Source: Williamsia sp. (lineage in GTDB: Bacteria; Bacteroidota; Bacteroidia; Chitinophagales; Chitinophagaceae). Taken from it: a stretch of DNA of 64,000 nucleotides. The DNA lies in assembly GCA_015069695.1 (NCBI GenBank), contig JADCRZ010000022.1, positions 1 through 64,000 of the forward strand. The letters are read 5' to 3'. Below the pieces are notes generated by a model. That model did no database searches and was not told the origin of the DNA. It saw only the letters and a list, made by a program, of their open reading frames with translations. The translations under genes and the position numbers were made by a program. Below, in pieces: positions 18,901-26,871 of the stretch. Each line of letters starts with the position of its first letter. The first letter of the stretch is position 1.

Positions 18901-18977
18901 CTAAAGCAAAGGGAACTTTGAGCATCATTGAGGTAGAAATGTATGAAGGTTTAAAGGAGGCAGGGAAGAAGCAATAG
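15972..18977 (+). CDS. glycoside hydrolase family 2 protein with C-terminal discoidin-like domain
   Basis: With the ATG at 15972 the protein has 1001 residues and a clear signal peptide (TGALQAQ). It has the GH2 order: jelly-roll sugar-binding domain (about 30-190, with WYRKHFKLP), Ig-like domain, TIM barrel (about 300-600), then Ig-like domains and a C-terminal F5/8-type-C-like domain (about 845-970). The nucleophile region KPLWAMEYS has Glu499. At the usual acid/base site the motif is FYESGNKG, with lysine 441 where most GH2 enzymes have glutamate after the asparagine; Glu437 is close by. The exact activity (beta-galactosidase, glucuronidase or other) cannot be read off. It follows the GH127 gene and may share its substrate. 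Confidence 0.86.
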   Translation: MLYQKRVKTSLIFLCCLLAITGALQAQPQPQRVKYNFNPGWRVFAGDATGAETPGFDDAGWKPVTLPYAWNEDEAFHKDIAQLPTGIAWYRKHFKLPAKAAGQKIFLEFEGIRQAGDFYLNGKHIGLHENGIMAFGFDISSDVNFGDKENVLAARIDNDWNYREKKTNTKFQWEDKNFNANYGGISKNVYLHVVPQVYQTLPLYSNLGTTGVYIWADQYNIKAGAATVHASSEIKNETSQPQVVTYKVSITDPADKPVASFTGDKTTVQPGETKILEASSAVKGLHFWSWGYGYLYNVETQLLINNLPADRVLTKTGFRKTAFKDGMIYLNDRVIMVHGYAQRTSNEWPAIGLSVPAWLSDYSNGLMVESNGNLVRWMHITPWKQDIESCDRVGLMQSMQAGDAEADVTGERWEQRKAVMRDAIIYNRNNPSILFYESGNKGISEPHMLDMKAIRDQYDPHGGRAIGSREMLNNKTVAEYGGEMLYTNKSATKPLWAMEYSRDEGSRKYWDDYTPPYHKDGDGPLYNNQPAAEYNRNMESHAVENVKRWFEFWNERPGTGKRVSAGGVNIVWSETNTHHRGAENYRRSGEVDGLRIKKQNFYANQVMWDGWVNPEKHHIHIIGHWNYKAGTRKDIYVVSTADKVELKVNGASKGWGQKSDGFLFTFKSIAYQQGSISAVGYDAQGKQLAATQINTTGTPVALRLTQVKRPTDFIADGHDLALVEVEVVDAKGNRCDTALNMISYTLQGPAEWRGGMAIGPDNYILSKNFPVEGGVNRFLIRSATTPGMITVKATAEGLKEASLTLTTKPFAVTNGLATILPSAGLPSPLQRGSTPATPSYVATRIPVTIVGATAGAHADSAFRSYDDNETTDWVNDGTASTAWVEYELEREATINQITIKLNNFRSRTYPLVITVDGKEAFRGVTKTTLGYYTVACTPQRGKKVRIQLAGNAAAQNGNTGVEVSGKKLDDGVARDDAKAKGTLSIIEVEMYEGLKEAGKKQ

Positions 18978-18980
18978 GGG

Positions 18981-19746
18981 TTAAATCACGCGGCCCTTTT
19001 TCTCTATCAGCATGAATATAACAGGTTGAAGTTTCCATGACTTGAGCACTTTTCCGTCTTTCGATGCCGGTAACCAGGCAGGAGATTTCTGGATGATCCT
19101 GAGGGCTTCTTCATCAAGGGAGTACTCTACCGATCTGTCTATTTCTGGATCCTGTACTTTTCCCTTTTGATCTATGATAAACTGGAGGATGACCATTCCC
19201 TGGATATTTGCTTTTTGTGCCTGCAGGGGATAGCTGAGGTTTTCTTGCAGGTATTTCGCCCATCCTTCTCCTCCGCCTTTGAAGCTGGACTCAACTTCGC
19301 CCGGAAGGCCAGGTGTCTTCTTTGACAGGGAGTCCTGGGAAGGTATAACATAAAGTGTGTCTTTGATGAACTGTCCATTCTCATAATCCTTTCGCTTGAA
19401 CGGAAATACATTGTTGTGGTAATAATACCAGGAGCCGGTCATCACTCCTTGAGCATATGCCCCAGCAGAGTCAACATATCCTTCCGGACCATAGTAGGCA
19501 CACCAGCCATTCAGTACCTTACAGGCAGCATCCATGCACCTTTCCTGGCTGATCCTGGGGCCATGGTTGTTGTAGGTGGTTTTTTACAAAGCTGTTGTCG
19601 CCTGCTTGCCGCACGCGCACGAAATAGGCCGCATTCTTTAGATCGGTTGGTTTCCATTCACTGTCATAATGGGAGAACCTGTCTACTCTTTGGGCATAAG
19701 AAAAATGTACAAGCAAACAGGCAAAGAACAGGGTAAGCGATTTCAT
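18981..19746 (-). pseudogene. frameshifted TonB C-terminal domain protein
   Basis: The 5' part (from 19746) encodes a signal peptide (FACLLVHFSYAQ) and about 35 further family-like residues. It then runs out of frame at a six-base A run (T run at 19580-19585 on the plus strand). Dropping one base there joins it to a second frame that continues to 18981, giving one protein of about 255 residues ending in a TonB C-terminal domain (NIQGMVILQFIIDQKGKVQD and the last 90 residues). Such proteins usually also carry MORN-like repeats, seen here as GYVDSAGAYAQG and WYYYHNNVF. The single-base change in a homopolymer could be a real mutation, phase variation or a sequencing error. The gene ends three bases from the GH2 stop codon. 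Confidence 0.75.
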
Positions 19747-20216
19747 ACAATCTAAAGGGATTCACTGCAATATTAATACGGAAGAAATACTCCTGCAAGG
19801 TGCAAGCTTGATATTGCTAAAATAAACCAGGCAATTTAACCGGGAGTGAACAATCCCTTGCAAATATATTTATGCACCCTGTGCGCGGGTAGCTTTCCAG
19901 TTTGCCAGTATATAAGCCAGAAAGTATTTCTGGTGTACTGGGTGTGTACCGGAGTCGTTGGTTTCTGTAACTTTTCTGGGAGGGAGGTTCAACTTGCGGT
20001 GTACTCTTGTGCGGTACTTTTTTCTGGTAATCACACTCCTGGCCCGGGCGTGTTTCCGGAGGGTTTTCTCAATCGGCATGTTGGTGGGTTTGCTATAAAG
20101 TTGCTAAGTTTTTTGGTGATTTGCTAATTTATTTACCCATTGTGGATAATTTATCAGGGAGGATCTCACCGGCTAAAGTTATCCACAATCTGCTGCCTGG
20201 ATTTTTGTAAAATGGG
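19747..20216. other. gene-poor region with paired DnaA boxes
   Basis: No gene is convincing in this 470-base stretch. A 69-codon basic frame on the minus strand (19870-20079) has no recognisable family, and I leave it out. The right part is A/T-rich (about 20085-20155) and carries two perfect DnaA-box sequences. Confidence 0.4.
20141..20187. promoter_or_regulatory. two inverted DnaA boxes
   Basis: TTATCCACA occurs at 20179-20187 and, on the other strand, at 20141-20149. They face each other across 29 bases, beside an A/T-rich stretch. The arms extend to an 11-bp perfect inverted repeat (ATTGTGGATAA), so the site might also fold as a hairpin downstream of the minus-strand gene at 20217. A role in replication initiation or in DnaA-controlled expression is possible but unproven. 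Confidence 0.45.
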
Positions 20217-20588
20217 TCATTTTTTACCCCGGGCCTTCCACAAGGCTGCCAGCCGGGCTTCCTGGTCTTTCCTGTACTTTTCTTTGCGCTCGGTTTCTTT
20301 TTCCGGATCGGAGGAGAGATCCGCAGGTTCCTGAAGGGTTGGTTCTTCCTGCGCAGGAACGGGATCAACAGGTAAAGAGAATTCCGCCAGTTCTTCTGGC
20401 TGAGGTGTTTCATCAGGGGGAGGTGTATCCAGTGACTTTTTTTTGCGACCACGTTTTTTGACAGGCGCTTCTTCTGCGGGTTCCGCTGGCGCCCCTTCTT
20501 CTATCTGCTCTGTTGAAGCAGGCTGCTCTTCCTCGAACAGAGCCAGCTGAATAATTTGTTTGTTTATTTTACCCTTGCCACTCGCCAT
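20217..20588 (-). CDS. small charged hypothetical protein
   Basis: I do not recognise a family with confidence. The 123-residue protein (ATG at 20588) starts with INKQIIQLALFEEEQP and is otherwise low in complexity: rich in Glu and Pro, with a basic patch KKRGRKKK near residue 52 and a helical Lys/Glu/Arg tail. The start and the RGRKK patch recall the N-terminal tail of MerR-type regulators in Chitinophagaceae, but no helix-turn-helix follows. It may be a truncated regulator or simply a disordered protein. The frame is also open ten codons further upstream. Confidence 0.45.
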   Translation of the reverse strand: MASGKGKINKQIIQLALFEEEQPASTEQIEEGAPAEPAEEAPVKKRGRKKKSLDTPPPDETPQPEELAEFSLPVDPVPAQEEPTLQEPADLSSDPEKETERKEKYRKDQEARLAALWKARGKK

Positions 20589-21327
20589 AAGTAAAAAATA
20601 AAAGGTTCCCGCAAACAAAAAGCGGCATTTCTACCATTTGATTTTATGCTGCTTGACAGATCTGTAAGAGATCCCCGGCACAGACCATCAATCTTTTTGC
20701 CACTTTGTTTTATCTTCTTTTTTTCAACGCGCTACTCCTGTAAAGAGTCGGTTCTCAAGACAAAGTAAACCGAAGCAACCAATATATTTGGTCCTGCAAT
20801 ACTAAATCTTGTAACTTGAATTTGCTAAAAAAGTTGACAAAGGAAAAACTATCTTTTTGCAACCATGAGTTTTAACAGGTATTTTCCAGGCTTGTCTCTT
20901 TGATCCCAAAGATTGTACACTGAAAATGTCGCGATGAATAAATATAGCGATAGATAAATTGATCGCTGTTATAAAACCCATCCTTATGACGAATGCAATC
21001 AATACAAATAATCCAAAGCCGGGGATGGCAAAAATTGCATTGAAAGTGGCAACAAACAAGGCCATCTGGTGCGCTAAAATTAGCAGGGGATCGCTCCGCT
21101 CCGGACGAATATCCCCCAAATTGGGGGATGCATGCTATGAGAAATCCTGTATACATTCGTAGTACTGATCTGCTACTTTACGAACCTCCCATCCATCTTA
21201 TCCATAATCGGAAGACCTGCAAAAAAATCAACCCTCGCATTTGCGGGTGACATATTTTTTTCCCGCATTCCAGGCGCCGGGTTGGCCTTGCTGTATTTAT
21301 CAGACCGTATAAAACCATCCCATCAAC
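20589..21327. other. 739-base gap with a palindrome
   Basis: No gene is supported. A hydrophobic minus-strand frame (about 20802-21065, residues such as FNAIFAIPGFGLFVLIAFV) could encode a two-span membrane peptide but has no family resemblance. A perfect 19-base palindrome lies at 21111-21129, and a near DnaA box (one mismatch) at 21198-21206. Confidence 0.4.
21111..21129. repeat. short C5/G5 palindrome
   Basis: ATCCCCCAA, one A, TTGGGGGAT: a perfect 9-bp inverted repeat. Sequences of this type recur between genes in many Bacteroidota genomes and probably belong to a dispersed repeat. The C/T-rich bases just left of it (TCGCTCCGCTCCGG) may be part of the same element. Confidence 0.65.
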
Positions 21328-23688
21328 ATGAAGCAAACACTACTTCTTTCGCTGTTACTGGTCATCTTTGCCGCTGCCTCTGCTCAGCTTAATCAATGGA
21401 CCTGGATGAGCGGTGACAACAATGCGAATCAATATGGGGTCTATGGCATAAAAGGTGTTGCCAGCATTGCAAACAAGCCAGGGGCCAGGCAGGATGCGGT
21501 CTGCTGGACCGATTCTACCGGTAATTTGTGGCTGTTCGGTGGAAGGGGATTGGGCCGAAACACCAATGGCTATCTCAACGACCTGTGGAAATATACGCCC
21601 GCTACCGGGTTGTGGACCTGGATGAGTGGTGATGATGCCGCTGACCAGCCAGGCGTGTATGGCGTCAAGGGAGTATCTAGTCCCAATAACAAGCCCCGGG
21701 TAAGAATGGAGGCAGTCGGATGGGCGGATGCTATAGGCAACCTGTGGTTATGGGGAGGGTATAGTTACCCTACAGCCCTTGGCGCAGGGGGATTAAGCGA
21801 TCTCTGGAAGTATTCCATCGCCACCAATGAATGGACCTGGATGAGCGGTGAGATGTTAACCAGTTGGTTTCAGTTTGGAAGATATGGCGTGCGTGGCGTT
21901 CCTGATCCTGCCAATTACCCGCCGTCGAAAGCCGGTGCTACAGGAGGAATGGATGCTGCAGGCAATCTGTGGCTGTTTGGGGGCACCTCTTACAGCGATC
22001 TGTGGAAGTATACGCCATCCAGCGGGCAATGGACCTGGATGAGCGGAGATACTGTTCCTTTCGTAAAAGCCGTATACGGCACGAAAGGCGTAGCCAATGC
22101 CGCAAACAATCCGGGCACAAGGATCAGGGCATATGGCTGGGTAACTCCTTCCGGTGATTTCTGGCTTTTTGGCGGACAGGTTTATTATGATTACCCGAGT
22201 TCGTTTGACAGGTCGATGAGTGACCTGTGGAAGTGGGATCATTCCACCGGGTTATGGACCTGGGTAAGCGGAGATAATTTTCCGGTCTCCAACGGGATAT
22301 ATGGCACGCAGGGCGTTCCGGCTCCTAACAACCGGCCCGGCTCCAGGCAAAGGTTCATCACCCGGACAGCGGCTTCGGGGAATCTGTTGTTGTTTGGAGG
22401 AGAGGGCACTACTTCCGGTAGCGGTATCTTCAATGACTTATGGGAGTATTCGCCTGCATCAGGCCAATGGACCTGGTTAAAAGGTGACCCAACAACCTAC
22501 AGCCCTCCTAGCTACGGTACAAAGGGCGAATCTGCTTCAACCAACAAGCCGGGCGCAAGGTACAGTCCTGTGGGCTGGTTGGATCTTTCGGGCAATCTAT
22601 GGGTATTCGGCGGCACATCGCTCACTGCTTCCGGAACAGGGATTTCGAATGATCTGTGGAGATACACACTCCGGAATTCAGTTTCCACCTGTCCGGCTAA
22701 CATCACCATAGCAGCAGCTTCCTGCACAGGCACAGCAACCGTTCAATGGGCAGAGCCCAAGGATACGTTCCCCGGCACCATTAGTCCTCCTTCTTACCTG
22801 GATCCCACTGCAGGCTCGCTGACCTTCGTGGGCTCATTGCGGGGCCACGGCTATTACAGGTCAGACAAGAGCTATCTATGGCCGGCGGCAAAAGACATCT
22901 CTCATTATCTCGGCAGCCAGGACGTAAACGGTCACCTGGTTACCATCACCAGTGAAGAAGAAAACAGTTTTGTCCTCGCCAACAAAGGAGCCGGTGTTGA
23001 ACCCTGGATCGGATTGTACAGTCCGGATAAAGACCGGGTGTTCAAGTGGGTTACCGGGGAAACAGTCGCTTATACCAAATGGACCCCGGGAGAACCCAAC
23101 AACTATGGTGGCAATCAACGCACGATGGTAGAACCTTACGGACAGCTGTACAACAGCGGCACCTGGAACGACCAGCGCAGCGGATACTTTCCTTTTATAA
23201 CAGAATTCGACGCACCCCTGGTCCGGTACCGGCAGCTATCAGGACCCATGAACGGCAGTGCGCAGCGTCCCGGCGTATACATGATCTGTTATGAAAGAAC
23301 AAATGCCATCACCGACCAGCGGGATACCTGCTGCTTCAGCGTGACCGTTACCTGTCCACCTGCCGCCACACCCGGAACAGGAGCAACAGCACTGCTCACC
23401 GGTAGAGCAACGGGCGTTACAAGCGGCAAGGCAAGCGGGGAACTGAAAACAATTGCATTCCCGAATCCGAGCAGTAACCGGTTTGCCGTGAACATACAGA
23501 GCGGGAACAAGGAGAAGGTAAGTCTCCAGATCATAGATGTAGCCGGCAAAGTGATAGAAACAAGGGAGGGTTTAATGCCCAATCAAAATATAGAAGTGGG
23601 CGGGAACCTGAAGGCCGGCATATACTTTATAAAAATAAAACAAGGCGCAAGCACGACGGAATTGAAAATAGTGAAGCAACTGCATTAA
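21328..23688 (+). CDS. kelch-like / C-type lectin surface protein with T9SS sorting domain
   Basis: A 786-residue exported protein with a signal peptide (about 1-19). Residues 20-450 hold six kelch-like repeats, each with a WTWMSGD-type motif, a PGxR segment, NLWLFGG and a DLWKY motif; they should form a six-bladed propeller. A C-type lectin domain follows (about 524-630) with WIGL, the sugar-type motif Glu589-Pro-Asn591 and GTWND. The last 80 residues (from IAFPNPSSN) are a type A T9SS sorting domain ending LKIVKQLH. This suggests a surface-bound or released carbohydrate-binding protein. It stands alone, followed by a long hairpin. Confidence 0.87.
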   Translation: MKQTLLLSLLLVIFAAASAQLNQWTWMSGDNNANQYGVYGIKGVASIANKPGARQDAVCWTDSTGNLWLFGGRGLGRNTNGYLNDLWKYTPATGLWTWMSGDDAADQPGVYGVKGVSSPNNKPRVRMEAVGWADAIGNLWLWGGYSYPTALGAGGLSDLWKYSIATNEWTWMSGEMLTSWFQFGRYGVRGVPDPANYPPSKAGATGGMDAAGNLWLFGGTSYSDLWKYTPSSGQWTWMSGDTVPFVKAVYGTKGVANAANNPGTRIRAYGWVTPSGDFWLFGGQVYYDYPSSFDRSMSDLWKWDHSTGLWTWVSGDNFPVSNGIYGTQGVPAPNNRPGSRQRFITRTAASGNLLLFGGEGTTSGSGIFNDLWEYSPASGQWTWLKGDPTTYSPPSYGTKGESASTNKPGARYSPVGWLDLSGNLWVFGGTSLTASGTGISNDLWRYTLRNSVSTCPANITIAAASCTGTATVQWAEPKDTFPGTISPPSYLDPTAGSLTFVGSLRGHGYYRSDKSYLWPAAKDISHYLGSQDVNGHLVTITSEEENSFVLANKGAGVEPWIGLYSPDKDRVFKWVTGETVAYTKWTPGEPNNYGGNQRTMVEPYGQLYNSGTWNDQRSGYFPFITEFDAPLVRYRQLSGPMNGSAQRPGVYMICYERTNAITDQRDTCCFSVTVTCPPAATPGTGATALLTGRATGVTSGKASGELKTIAFPNPSSNRFAVNIQSGNKEKVSLQIIDVAGKVIETREGLMPNQNIEVGGNLKAGIYFIKIKQGASTTELKIVKQLH

Positions 23689-23765
23689 CCTGTATTTCAA
23701 CCGGGGCAAATAAAAAAGCCATCAAGGCTTCTCTGAAATTATCTGATGAACCCCCAAGCCCTTAC

Positions 23766-23800
23766 AAAATCACCATCTAATTTTTTTAGATGGTGATTTT
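23766..23800 (+). terminator. hairpin after the kelch/lectin gene
   Basis: A perfect 15-bp A/T-rich stem (23766-23780 with 23786-23800) with a 5-base T loop, followed by ATTTCTT. It is 77 bases past the stop codon and is a probable terminator. Confidence 0.6.
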
Positions 23801-23902
23801 ATTTCTTAACCAGATCTCTTCCCATAGCCGGATCCTGGGTGACGACACCATGCAAAGAAGTAGGGCAAACAAGAACATTGTTACTGCAGCCGTTCCCGCA
23901 AA

Positions 23903-23943
23903 TAAAAAAGGCTTTCATAAATATTGATTATAAAAGCCTTTTC
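23903..23943 (-). terminator. terminator of tRNA-Cys
   Basis: On the minus strand AAAAGGCTTT is followed by a loop of about 20 bases, AAAGCCTTTT and more T. It begins about 12 bases after the mature tRNA end. Confidence 0.7.
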
Positions 23944-23954
23944 AGGATTGTCCG

Positions 23955-24025
23955 AGGTCCCGAGCGGATTCGAACCGCTGTAGAAGCTTTTGCAGAGCTT
24001 AGCCTAGCCACTCGGCCACAGGACC
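23955..24025 (-). tRNA. tRNA-Cys (anticodon GCA)
   Basis: The minus strand folds into a full cloverleaf of 71 bases. The acceptor stem is GGTCCTG with CGGGACC (one G-U pair), the anticodon loop CTGCAAA has GCA, and the T arm has GGTTCGAATCC. Base 73 is U, as expected for cysteine tRNA. The CCA end is not encoded. Confidence 0.93.
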
Positions 24026-24099
24026 TTTTTAGAGAGGGGCAAAAATAAGGGAATTTTGGAGAAACCAATGTATTTTCATACTCTTTACAAACAACCTGT

Positions 24100-24975
24100 A
24101 TGCAACGCATTGCCGAATCAGAACTGATCATCAACCAGCGGGGCGCTGTTTATCACCTCGATATCCTGCCCGGCGAACTGGCCACCACCGTGATCACCGT
24201 CGGGGACCCCGACCGGGTAAAACAGGTGAGCAGCCATTTCGACCGGATCGAATCTTCTTCCCGCCACCGGGAATTTGTAACGGATACGGGCTGGATCGGA
24301 AATAAAAAGATATCTGTTGTATCAACCGGCATCGGTACGGATAACATCGACATCGTGCTCAATGAACTTGACGCCCTGGTGAACATCGATTTTACAACCC
24401 GCACCATCCGGGAAGAACGGACCCAGCTGCAGATCATCCGCATCGGAACATCGGGTTCGCTGCAGGCCGATATTCCCGTTGATAGCGTGGTGGCTTCTAC
24501 GCACGGACTGGGTATCGACAACCTGCTGAATTTTTACAGGATCGAAAACAATGAAGAAGAAAAACAGCTGGTGCAGTCTTTTGTGACGCAAACACAATTG
24601 CACAACCGCTTTTCCTTTCCCTATATCAGCAGCGGCAGCGCCTCGCTGCTCAAACATTTTGTGGGTGACATCCATCATGGTATCACCGTAACCTGTCCGG
24701 GGTTTTATGCACCCCAGGGGCGCATCCTGCGGTTGGGACTGAGCCAGCCCGATCTGATAGACCGGCTCACCCATTTTAGCTTCGGGCAGCACCGCATCAC
24801 CAACTTTGAAATGGAAACGGCCGGTATCTACGGACTGGGAAAACTGCTGGGGCACCAATGCCTTTCTTTGAGCGCCATTGTAGCCAACCGGGTAGCAAAG
24901 AAATTCTCGAACGATGCCGCCGCCGCCATGGAAAAGCTGATCAAAGACACCCTGGAAACCATTTGTTCATGGTGA
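24100..24975 (+). CDS. nucleoside phosphorylase (uridine phosphorylase-like)
   Basis: The 291-residue cytoplasmic enzyme has the phosphate-binding GDPDRVKQ segment (about 36-43), VSTGIGTDN, IRIGTSGSL, and the nucleoside-ribose motif FEMETAGIYGLG (about 234-245). This order is that of the PNP/UDP phosphorylase superfamily, which splits nucleosides with phosphate to base and ribose-1-phosphate. The overall pattern is closer to uridine phosphorylase than to MTA nucleosidase, but the base specificity is uncertain. The gene is just upstream of dapF (32 bases) with a promoter-like box between them. Confidence 0.88.
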   Translation: MQRIAESELIINQRGAVYHLDILPGELATTVITVGDPDRVKQVSSHFDRIESSSRHREFVTDTGWIGNKKISVVSTGIGTDNIDIVLNELDALVNIDFTTRTIREERTQLQIIRIGTSGSLQADIPVDSVVASTHGLGIDNLLNFYRIENNEEEKQLVQSFVTQTQLHNRFSFPYISSGSASLLKHFVGDIHHGITVTCPGFYAPQGRILRLGLSQPDLIDRLTHFSFGQHRITNFEMETAGIYGLGKLLGHQCLSLSAIVANRVAKKFSNDAAAAMEKLIKDTLETICSW

Positions 24976-24980
24976 GTGGT

Positions 24981-24988
24981 TACTTTTG
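24981..24988 (+). promoter_or_regulatory. candidate dapF promoter box
   Basis: TACTTTTG fits the TAnnTTTG box and lies 19 bases before the dapF start codon. A TTTG at 24962-24965 is closer than usual (15 bases). Confidence 0.4.
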
Positions 24989-25007
24989 CGTTTTTAGCTA
25001 TTAAACT

Positions 25008-25787
25008 ATGAAGATTCACTTTTATAAATACCAGGGCACCGGAAACGATTTTGTTATACTCGACAACAGGGAAGGTGCCTACTCCAACCTAACCCGGGAA
25101 CAAATCCATTTTTTGTGCGACCGCCGCTTTGGCATCGGAGCCGACGGACTCATGCTCCTGAACCTGAAGACCGGCTATGATTTCGAGATGAAATACTACA
25201 ATGCCGACGGAAGGCAAAGTTCCATGTGTGGCAACGGCGGCCGCTGTCTGGTCAAGTTTGCATCGCATATGGGCATTGTGAAAGACCGGTACTGTTTTAT
25301 TGCAGTGGATGGCGAACACGAAGCCGATATAGACGGCGACATCATCAGCCTTAAGATGAAAGATGTGGACGCGGTAGATCCCTATGGCGTAGATGCCATC
25401 CTGAACACCGGCTCACCGCATTATGTAAAGATCGTCGGCAATTTGATGGATACAGATGTTTTTCAAAAAGGAAAGGAGATCCGCTACAGCAACGCTTTTG
25501 AGAAAGAAGGCATCAACGTGAATTTTGTCCAGGTAAAGGACGATGATGAGATCAGTGTGCGTACCTACGAACGGGGTGTGGAAGATGAAACCCTGAGCTG
25601 CGGCACCGGCGTAACTGCCAGCGCACTGGTATGTTACCACAACGAAGCCGGCTTCAACAATGTGATCGTAAACACCAGAGGGGGCCAGCTCACTGTTGAG
25701 TTCGACCGCATCGATGACGGAACCTACAGCAATATCTGGCTTTGCGGCCCTGCCGAAAAGGTGTATGAAGGCGAGATTGTATTATGA
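25008..25787 (+). CDS. dapF: diaminopimelate epimerase
   Basis: A 259-residue enzyme that converts LL- to meso-diaminopimelate for lysine and peptidoglycan synthesis. Both catalytic cysteines are visible in their motifs: MCGNGGRC (about residues 72-79) and SCGTGVTA (about 198-205). The start motif KYQGTGNDFVILDN is typical. The length is slightly below the 270-280 common in other phyla, as is usual for Bacteroidota. No other lysine genes are nearby. Confidence 0.95.
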   Translation: MKIHFYKYQGTGNDFVILDNREGAYSNLTREQIHFLCDRRFGIGADGLMLLNLKTGYDFEMKYYNADGRQSSMCGNGGRCLVKFASHMGIVKDRYCFIAVDGEHEADIDGDIISLKMKDVDAVDPYGVDAILNTGSPHYVKIVGNLMDTDVFQKGKEIRYSNAFEKEGINVNFVQVKDDDEISVRTYERGVEDETLSCGTGVTASALVCYHNEAGFNNVIVNTRGGQLTVEFDRIDDGTYSNIWLCGPAEKVYEGEIVL

Positions 25788-25908
25788 TTCTGTTATGATT
25801 GCATGATAATTGGCCTGTCTGCGTGCTTTCCTTGCTGCTTCACCGCATTTATCACTTAGTCCCTGTAATCAGCTTGTTATCTATTTCGGGTAAATACAGG
25901 ACTAGTTC

Positions 25909-25916
25909 TATATTTG
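25909..25916 (+). promoter_or_regulatory. candidate corA promoter box
   Basis: TATATTTG is a full match to the Bacteroidota -7 box. The predicted transcription start is within a few bases of the GTG start codon at 25924. A TTTCG at 25884-25888 may serve as the -33 element. Confidence 0.5.
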
Positions 25917-25923
25917 CGTCGCA

Positions 25924-26862
25924 GTGATTCAGTATTTCAAAAATATCAACCACCAAACGGTCGCCATCGAAAAGCCAGACAGCGGTACCTGGGTCAATAT
26001 CCTCCCCCCGCTGAAGCAGGAAGAGTTCACCGAACTCTCCGAAGCCCTGGACATCCCGATCGACTTCCTGACCGACTCACTGGACATTGACGAAAAAAGC
26101 CGTTTTGAAGATGAGGACAATGTAAAGCTCATCGTTATCAAAACACCCACGGAAAATAATTCCTTTAACGACAGCGATGCATTCTACATTACCATCCCGA
26201 TCTGCATCATCCTGACACATACCCAGATCGTAACGGTGAACTCCTTCGAAAACGCGGCCATCAAAAAATTCCTGAATACCTTCCGGAACCGGCAGGCCGA
26301 CAACCGGAAAATGATGGTGCTCAAGATTTTTGAAAAGGTGGTGCAGAACTCACTTGAGTACCTCAAGGAAATCAACCAGCGCCGCAACCAGCTGGAACAA
26401 AAGCTGTATGATTCCAACCGGAATGAAGAACTGCTGCAGCTGATGCGCATCCAGAAAAGCCTGGTGTATTTTGTAACGGCCCTGCGTTCAAACGAACTCC
26501 TGTTCATGAAACTGGAGCGCACCAATTTTTTAGGATTGAATGAAGAAGAAAAAGAATTTTTAAATGACCTGATCGTAGATACCTCGCAGGCGCTGGAAAT
26601 GGCGAACACCTACACAAATATCCTGGTCAGCACGCTCGATGCTTTTGCCAGCATCATTTCCAACAACCTGAACAACGTGATGAAGCGGTTGACTTCTATC
26701 ACCATCATTCTTTCCCTGCCTGCCCTGGTAGCCGGTATTTACGGAATGAATGTGCCGATTCCCTATCAGAACACCCAGCACGCCTTTTATATTCCCCTGC
26801 TGCTTTCCCTCTCTATCTCCGTGGTGATCAGCTGGTATTTTATGAAAAGAAGATGGTTTTAA
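25924..26862 (+). CDS. corA: CorA-type magnesium/cobalt transporter
   Basis: A 312-residue inner-membrane protein with the CorA layout: a large cytoplasmic domain with long coiled helices (about residues 120-250), then two C-terminal membrane spans. The first span ends in the selectivity motif YGMNVP (about 274-279). The last residues MKRRWF are the usual basic tail. There is no in-frame ATG near the start; GTG at 25924 gives MIQYFKNI, as in relatives. The promoter box lies only about 8 bases upstream, so the message may have no leader. The Nudix gene follows after nine bases. Confidence 0.9.
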   Translation: MIQYFKNINHQTVAIEKPDSGTWVNILPPLKQEEFTELSEALDIPIDFLTDSLDIDEKSRFEDEDNVKLIVIKTPTENNSFNDSDAFYITIPICIILTHTQIVTVNSFENAAIKKFLNTFRNRQADNRKMMVLKIFEKVVQNSLEYLKEINQRRNQLEQKLYDSNRNEELLQLMRIQKSLVYFVTALRSNELLFMKLERTNFLGLNEEEKEFLNDLIVDTSQALEMANTYTNILVSTLDAFASIISNNLNNVMKRLTSITIILSLPALVAGIYGMNVPIPYQNTQHAFYIPLLLSLSISVVISWYFMKRRWF

Positions 26863-26871
26863 ACCCCTTGT

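Noticed and set aside
19870-20079. Basic 69-residue frame on the minus strand
   Set aside because: No family, no promoter and no neighbour context; possibly chance in A/T-rich DNA.
20802-21119. Hydrophobic 105-codon frame on the minus strand
   Set aside because: Could be a small membrane peptide, but no recognisable motif or start context; the palindrome at 21111 lies in its first codons.
21397-22680. Possible CRISPR-like periodicity at 200-230 bases
   Set aside because: The repeats are coding (kelch motifs), far too long in period, and imperfect; no cas genes are present.
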